DNA of 9,522 bases from Robiginitomaculum sp. (GTDB lineage Bacteria > Pseudomonadota > Alphaproteobacteria > Caulobacterales > Maricaulaceae): NCBI GenBank assembly GCA_016765255.1, contig JAESQI010000147.1, forward strand, positions 1 to 9,522. Reading direction: 5' to 3'. The notes beneath the pieces are model-generated. The model saw nothing but the letters and a program-made list of their open reading frames with translations. It was not told where the DNA came from and searched no databases. Both the position numbers and the translations under genes were made by a program. Below are positions 6,416 to 9,522 of this stretch, one piece after another; positions within the stretch are counted from its first letter, which is position 1; each line of letters starts with the position of its first letter.

Positions 6416-6432
6416 AATACATGTTAAAAGGC

Positions 6433-6855
6433 CTACCCTACCAATTCATCTTCGCTAAAGAAGAACGCGATTTCGCGAATGGCGGTTTCAACGGCGTCGG
6501 AACCGTGAGCAGAATTTTCGCCCATGGAGAGCGCGAATTCAGCGCGGATTGTACCGGGTGCAGCGTCCTTTGGATTGGTTGCACCCATGACGTCGCGGTA
6601 AGCTTTGACAGCGTTTTCGCCCTCTAATACTTGTACAACAACAGGTTCGGACATCATGAATTCCACGAGTTCGCCGTAAAACGGACGTTCACTATGTTCA
6701 GCGTAAAAACCCTTGGCTTGGTCTTCGGAAAGACGGATGCGTTTTTGCGCAATAATCCGCAATCCTGCCTCTTCGATCTTGGCATTTATCAGCCCTGTGA
6801 GGTTTCGTTTGGTTGCGTCGGGTTTAAGTATTGAAAATGTACGTTGAATGGCCAT
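6433..6855 (-). CDS. ndk: Nucleoside diphosphate kinase
   Basis: A 140-residue NDP kinase, the normal length. It transfers the gamma phosphate between NTPs and NDPs through a phosphohistidine and balances the cytoplasmic (d)NTP pools, complementing the purine genes upstream. The active-site histidine is H117 in the signature NSAHGSD (114-120). K11 in RTFSILKPDA, Y51 and the RPFYGEL block (57-63) are as expected, and the end FFFSEDELVG is typical. I chose ATG 6855 for the family-typical MAIQRTFSILKP N-terminus and the AAGGA 8 nt upstream; the frame stays open another 18 codons upstream without support. It diverges from the ABC-F gene and converges on the TadG-like gene. Confidence 0.95.
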   Translation of the reverse strand: MAIQRTFSILKPDATKRNLTGLINAKIEEAGLRIIAQKRIRLSEDQAKGFYAEHSERPFYGELVEFMMSEPVVVQVLEGENAVKAYRDVMGATNPKDAAPGTIRAEFALSMGENSAHGSDAVETAIREIAFFFSEDELVG

Positions 6856-6895
6856 AAAAAGCGTCCTTAACTGGAAATAGAATTTGATTTGAGGC

Positions 6896-6924
6896 TCTAT
6901 AACGGGCACACCCCCGTCTGTGAA
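6896..6924 (-). promoter_or_regulatory. Predicted ndk promoter with palindromic spacer
   Basis: On the minus strand, TTCACA (6924-6919, 5 of 6 to the -35 consensus) lies 17 nt from TATAGA (6901-6896, 4 of 6 to the -10). This would start transcription near 6889 and give a leader of about 34 nt ahead of ndk. The spacer itself is almost filled by the inverted repeat ACGGG-CACACC-CCCGT (6902-6917), a possible operator. A plus-strand TATAAC at 6898-6903 overlaps the -10 and might serve the ABC-F gene, but I see no matching -35 for it. Confidence 0.42.
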
Positions 6925-6951
6925 GTCATTTATCAGACAAAAGGCACATAA

Positions 6952-8832
6952 ATGTTACATATAAATGACCTTGGGTTTCGCATGGAAGGCCGCCCCCTGT
7001 TTGAACAAGCCACACTTGCTGTGACGAAAGGTTCAAAAGTTGGACTTGTTGGGCGAAACGGCACAGGTAAATCCACCCTATTTAACCTGATCAAAGGCTC
7101 ACTTAGCCCTGATGACGGCAGTATCAATCTGCGCAAAGGGGCGCGTCTGGGCGCGGTTGACCAAGAAGTCCCCTCTGGCCCTGAAAGCCTGATGCAAACC
7201 GTCCTCGCGGCAGATTTAGAATTACAATCCTTACTCGCCGAGGCCGAAACCGCCCATGACCCAACCCGCATTTCAGAAATTTACACGCGTCTTTCCGACA
7301 TCGACGCCTATAGCGCCGAGGCCCGCGCAGGTTCTATACTGTCTGGGCTTGGCTTTAGCGGTGAAGACCAACAAAAACCCTGTTCAGAGTTTTCAGGCGG
7401 TTGGCGTATGCGGGTCGCCCTTGCTGCCATGCTATTTGCTCAACCTGATCTTCTCCTGCTTGATGAACCTACCAACTATCTCGATATTGAAGGTACGGTT
7501 TGGCTAGAGAGCCATATTAGGAATTATCCGGGCACCGCTTTTATTGTCTCTCATGACCGAGATTTCCTCAACGCCGCTATCACGCACATTGCTCACCTAA
7601 GAGAGGGAAAACTGTTCTCCTATACTGGCAATTACGATAATTTTGAGAAACAAATGGCCGAGCAGCAAAGACATTCTATGGCCATGCGGGCAAAACAGGA
7701 TGACGAGCGGCGGCATTTGGAGAGTTTCGTCAATCGGTTCAAGGCCAAAGCTTCAAAAGCTAAGCAAGCCCAATCCCGTGTCAAACGCTTAGAAAAGATG
7801 AAACCCGTGGCCACGATTGTTAACGATCCGATCCCGCCGATTGACCTCCCTAGCCCTGAAAAAGCGTTAAGCCCGCCCATCATTCGCTTTGATGAAGTGA
7901 GCCTTGGCTATACGGAAGGCGTCAACGTTTTGCGCGGCCTTGATATTCGTATCGACGAAGATGACCGCATTGGCATTTTAGGACGAAACGGGGAAGGTAA
8001 ATCCACGTTCGCCAAAGCCGTTATTGGCATGTTAGAAGCTCAGGACGGGATCATCCGCCGCCATAAAAAACTCAAAATCGGCTATTTCGCCCAGCACGAG
8101 ATTGACGCGCTTAATCTTGATCACAGCCCCTATGACCACGTTGTCGAACTCATGCCGGGGGCAAGTGAAGCTCAAAGGCGAGCGCGTCTGGCCCGCTTTG
8201 GGCTTGGTGTCAATAATGCCGAAACCCCTGCCCGCGATCTTTCTGGAGGCGAAAAAGCTAGGCTCCTCTTCTCTCTCATTAGTTTTAACGCCCCGCACTT
8301 GCTTGTACTTGATGAGCCAACAAATCATCTGGATATGGATAGCCGTGTTGAACTTACCAAAGCTCTCAACGCTTATGAAGGTGCTGTGATCTTGATCTCC
8401 CATGACCGTAATTTACTCGAATCGGTTGTCGATAGTCTGTGGATTGTTGGCGGCGGGCATATTCGTACTTATGACGGCACGCTCGAAGATTACCGCAAAG
8501 AACAATTGGAAAGTTTCCGCACGGGTGGTAAATCCAAGAAGAAAGACAAAGGATCGAAAACCGATAAACGCCGTGCCAATGCACAAGCTCGCAACGAAAT
8601 AGCGCCTCTTAAGAAAAAAGTCGAGAAGTTGGAAAAGCAAATGCAATTCCTAAAAGATAAAATGGCCAGACTTGACGCTGAACTCGCAATGCCCGATCTG
8701 TTTACCAATGATTTGCAAAAAGCAACCTCACTGTCCCAACAAAGAGCAGACCTGCTCTCTCAACTCGAAAAGCAAGAAGAGCGCTGGTTTGGTGCTGCGG
8801 AAATTTACGAAGCAGCGAAGGCAGCTCTTTAA
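6952..8832 (+). CDS. yheS: ABC-F ATPase, YheS-type
   Basis: A 626-residue duplicated ATPase with no membrane segments: an ABC-F protein that acts on ribosomes, not a transporter. First domain: Walker A GRNGTGKST (34-42), signature FSGGW (147-151), Walker B LLLLDEPTNYLD (D171, E172), SHD (200-202). A basic, helical interdomain linker at about 225-300 (with KAKASKAKQAQSRVKRLEKM) is the segment that reaches toward the P-site tRNA in this family. Second domain: Walker A GRNGEGKST (344-352), LSGGEKAR (430-437), LDEPTNHLD (453-461), SHDR (483-486). A lysine-rich stretch at 524-545 leads to a C-terminal coiled coil at about 548-612. The IGYFAQHE segment and the coiled-coil tail resemble E. coli YheS more than Uup or EttA. 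AAGG lies 8 nt before the ATG. It is divergent from ndk. Confidence 0.9.
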   Translation: MLHINDLGFRMEGRPLFEQATLAVTKGSKVGLVGRNGTGKSTLFNLIKGSLSPDDGSINLRKGARLGAVDQEVPSGPESLMQTVLAADLELQSLLAEAETAHDPTRISEIYTRLSDIDAYSAEARAGSILSGLGFSGEDQQKPCSEFSGGWRMRVALAAMLFAQPDLLLLDEPTNYLDIEGTVWLESHIRNYPGTAFIVSHDRDFLNAAITHIAHLREGKLFSYTGNYDNFEKQMAEQQRHSMAMRAKQDDERRHLESFVNRFKAKASKAKQAQSRVKRLEKMKPVATIVNDPIPPIDLPSPEKALSPPIIRFDEVSLGYTEGVNVLRGLDIRIDEDDRIGILGRNGEGKSTFAKAVIGMLEAQDGIIRRHKKLKIGYFAQHEIDALNLDHSPYDHVVELMPGASEAQRRARLARFGLGVNNAETPARDLSGGEKARLLFSLISFNAPHLLVLDEPTNHLDMDSRVELTKALNAYEGAVILISHDRNLLESVVDSLWIVGGGHIRTYDGTLEDYRKEQLESFRTGGKSKKKDKGSKTDKRRANAQARNEIAPLKKKVEKLEKQMQFLKDKMARLDAELAMPDLFTNDLQKATSLSQQRADLLSQLEKQEERWFGAAEIYEAAKAAL

Positions 8833-8862
8833 ATTCTTTCATCGTCTTATCTCATCTCATCA

Positions 8863-8951
8863 CGTCATACCCCACCCTGTGTGGGGTATCCATGGCCAAA
8901 ACAGTGAATACGTCCGCAGCATGGATACCCGTCACAGGGGCGGGCATGACG
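8863..8951. repeat. Two-hairpin CGTCAT...ATGACG repeat, diverged copy
   Basis: An 89-bp element between the ABC-F gene and the lipoprotein gene. Its 32-nt arms (8863-8894 and 8920-8951) are inverted copies with 27 identities. Each arm also folds on itself: the left as ATACCCCAC-CCTGT-GTGGGGTAT, the right as a weaker stem. It shares the TCAT/ATGA ends and the two-hairpin design of the repeats at 6193-6415, but the stem sequence differs. It lies 31 nt after the ABC-F stop in a convergent gap, so a role as a bidirectional terminator is plausible. No gene is seen in 8833-8998. Confidence 0.75.
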
Positions 8952-8998
8952 GAGGTGATGGGGCGGAAAAATGGTTGGTGTTTAATGGCCTAAACCGA

Positions 8999-9466
8999 TT
9001 ATCTACAGGTCAATTCCCGCACATACCCAAAGGCATCAAGTTCCACCGTCAAGCGGTCGCGCTCTATTGGCCCGAGTGCGTCCCCAAGCCGAACCGCCTT
9101 AATAGCGGGCGCGTATAAAACCTGCCCTGCAAGGTATTCTGTAATTTGCACAAAAGGCGGGTCAGGGCGCATATCGGCTAAGAAATCATCCAAGTTTTGT
9201 TCCGTTTCCGCAGGTTTAACAACCCGCGTTCGCCCTGGCAAAGCAGAAAATACAATCCCGCCTTCATGTTGACCCACTAGCCCTAAAAACAAACGGGACC
9301 GACACTCGTCGTCTCTCGGAAACCGCTCAACTGGTTCGGGCCGCTGGTAGAAGGGTTGCTGATATTGTCCCATGCCTGCTGGTGGATTTTGGTTAGGCCC
9401 ACCACTGCCCATGCCCGCGCACCCTGCTAGTAAACTGATACTGCCAATCAATACCCATATTTTCAT
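8999..9466 (-). CDS. Putative lipoprotein, I78-inhibitor-like
   Basis: A 155-residue predicted lipoprotein. The signal MKIWVLIGSISLLAGC has a good lipobox (LAGC), with lipidation at C16. A Gly/Pro/Gln-rich linker (17-50) follows. The rest resembles the peptidase inhibitor I78 family: ECRSRLFLGLVG (54-65), then IKAVRLGDAL (122-131), RDRLTVELDAFGYVRELTC (136-154), with C55 and C154 as the likely disulfide pair. Between these blocks is an extra segment of about 50 residues that typical I78 domains lack. I chose ATG 9466 because GAAGG lies 8 nt upstream and the predicted promoter leaves no room for ATG 9481, ATG 9490 or TTG 9496. I78 proteins inhibit serine proteases in the envelope; that function is an inference here. 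It could also be an uncharacterised alphaproteobacterial lipoprotein. Confidence 0.6.
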   Translation of the reverse strand: MKIWVLIGSISLLAGCAGMGSGGPNQNPPAGMGQYQQPFYQRPEPVERFPRDDECRSRLFLGLVGQHEGGIVFSALPGRTRVVKPAETEQNLDDFLADMRPDPPFVQITEYLAGQVLYAPAIKAVRLGDALGPIERDRLTVELDAFGYVRELTCR

Positions 9467-9485
9467 ACTAAAAACCTTCATGCGA

Positions 9486-9516
9486 ATCATATCCAAATTA
9501 ACACAGTTATTGGCAA
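9486..9516 (-). promoter_or_regulatory. Possible promoter of the lipoprotein gene
   Basis: On the minus strand, TTGCCA (9516-9511) matches the -35 consensus at 5 of 6 positions. A -10 could be GATATG (9493-9488, 17-nt spacing) or TATGAT (9491-9486, 19-nt spacing, 5 of 6). Either puts the transcript start near 9480, leaving a short leader that contains the GAAGG ribosome binding site before ATG 9466. Motif match only. Confidence 0.33.
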
Positions 9517-9522
9517 GAAAAA

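Noticed and set aside
6952..8832. ABC transporter ATPase subunit
   Set aside because: Two fused ATPase domains with the ABC-F linker and C-terminal coiled coil, and no permease nearby, point to a ribosome-acting ABC-F protein.
8672..9118. A 148-codon plus-strand open frame spanning the ABC-F end and the following repeat
   Set aside because: It starts in another frame of the ABC-F coiled coil, crosses a palindromic repeat and ends antisense to the lipoprotein gene; it has no recognisable domain.

Overview
The window is a bacterial housekeeping segment, most likely from an alphaproteobacterium of moderate GC. The evidence is the gene set and its arrangement: an Hda-type DnaA regulator beside a DUF2066 secreted protein, divergent from purM-purN, with rnd on one side and ndk plus an ABC-F ATPase on the other. 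A Hyphomonadaceae or Maricaulales-like source is a guess. No phage, IS element, CRISPR array, tRNA or rRNA is visible.

Layout. (1) 1-867, + strand: the 3' end of ribonuclease D overlaps an rluA pseudouridine synthase by 8 nt. (2) 868-1162: a convergent spacer with two inverted copies of a palindromic repeat. (3) 1163-2877, - strand: DUF2066 exported protein, then hda, 8 nt apart, a likely two-gene operon. (4) 3046-4646, + strand: purM and purN, joined by an ATGA overlap, for purine biosynthesis. (5) 4784-6166, + strand: a TadG-like membrane-anchored von Willebrand A (vWA) protein, the accessory-looking gene of the window. (6) 6167-6432: a convergent spacer with two tandem copies of a two-hairpin repeat. 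(7) 6433-8832: ndk (-) and a YheS-type ABC-F ATPase (+), diverging from a 96-nt spacer. (8) 8833-8998: a convergent spacer with a third, diverged two-hairpin repeat. (9) 8999-9466, - strand: a small lipoprotein resembling I78-family inhibitors.

Most genes serve nucleotide supply (purM, purN, ndk), replication control (hda), RNA processing or modification (rnd, rluA) and translation (ABC-F). I see no undescribed multigene system. The features most worth a second look are the TadG-like protein, which has two EF-hand-like loops, a duplicated D-x-S-x-S motif and a very aromatic insertion bracketed by cysteines, and the way palindromic repeats occupy all three convergent spacers and no other gap.
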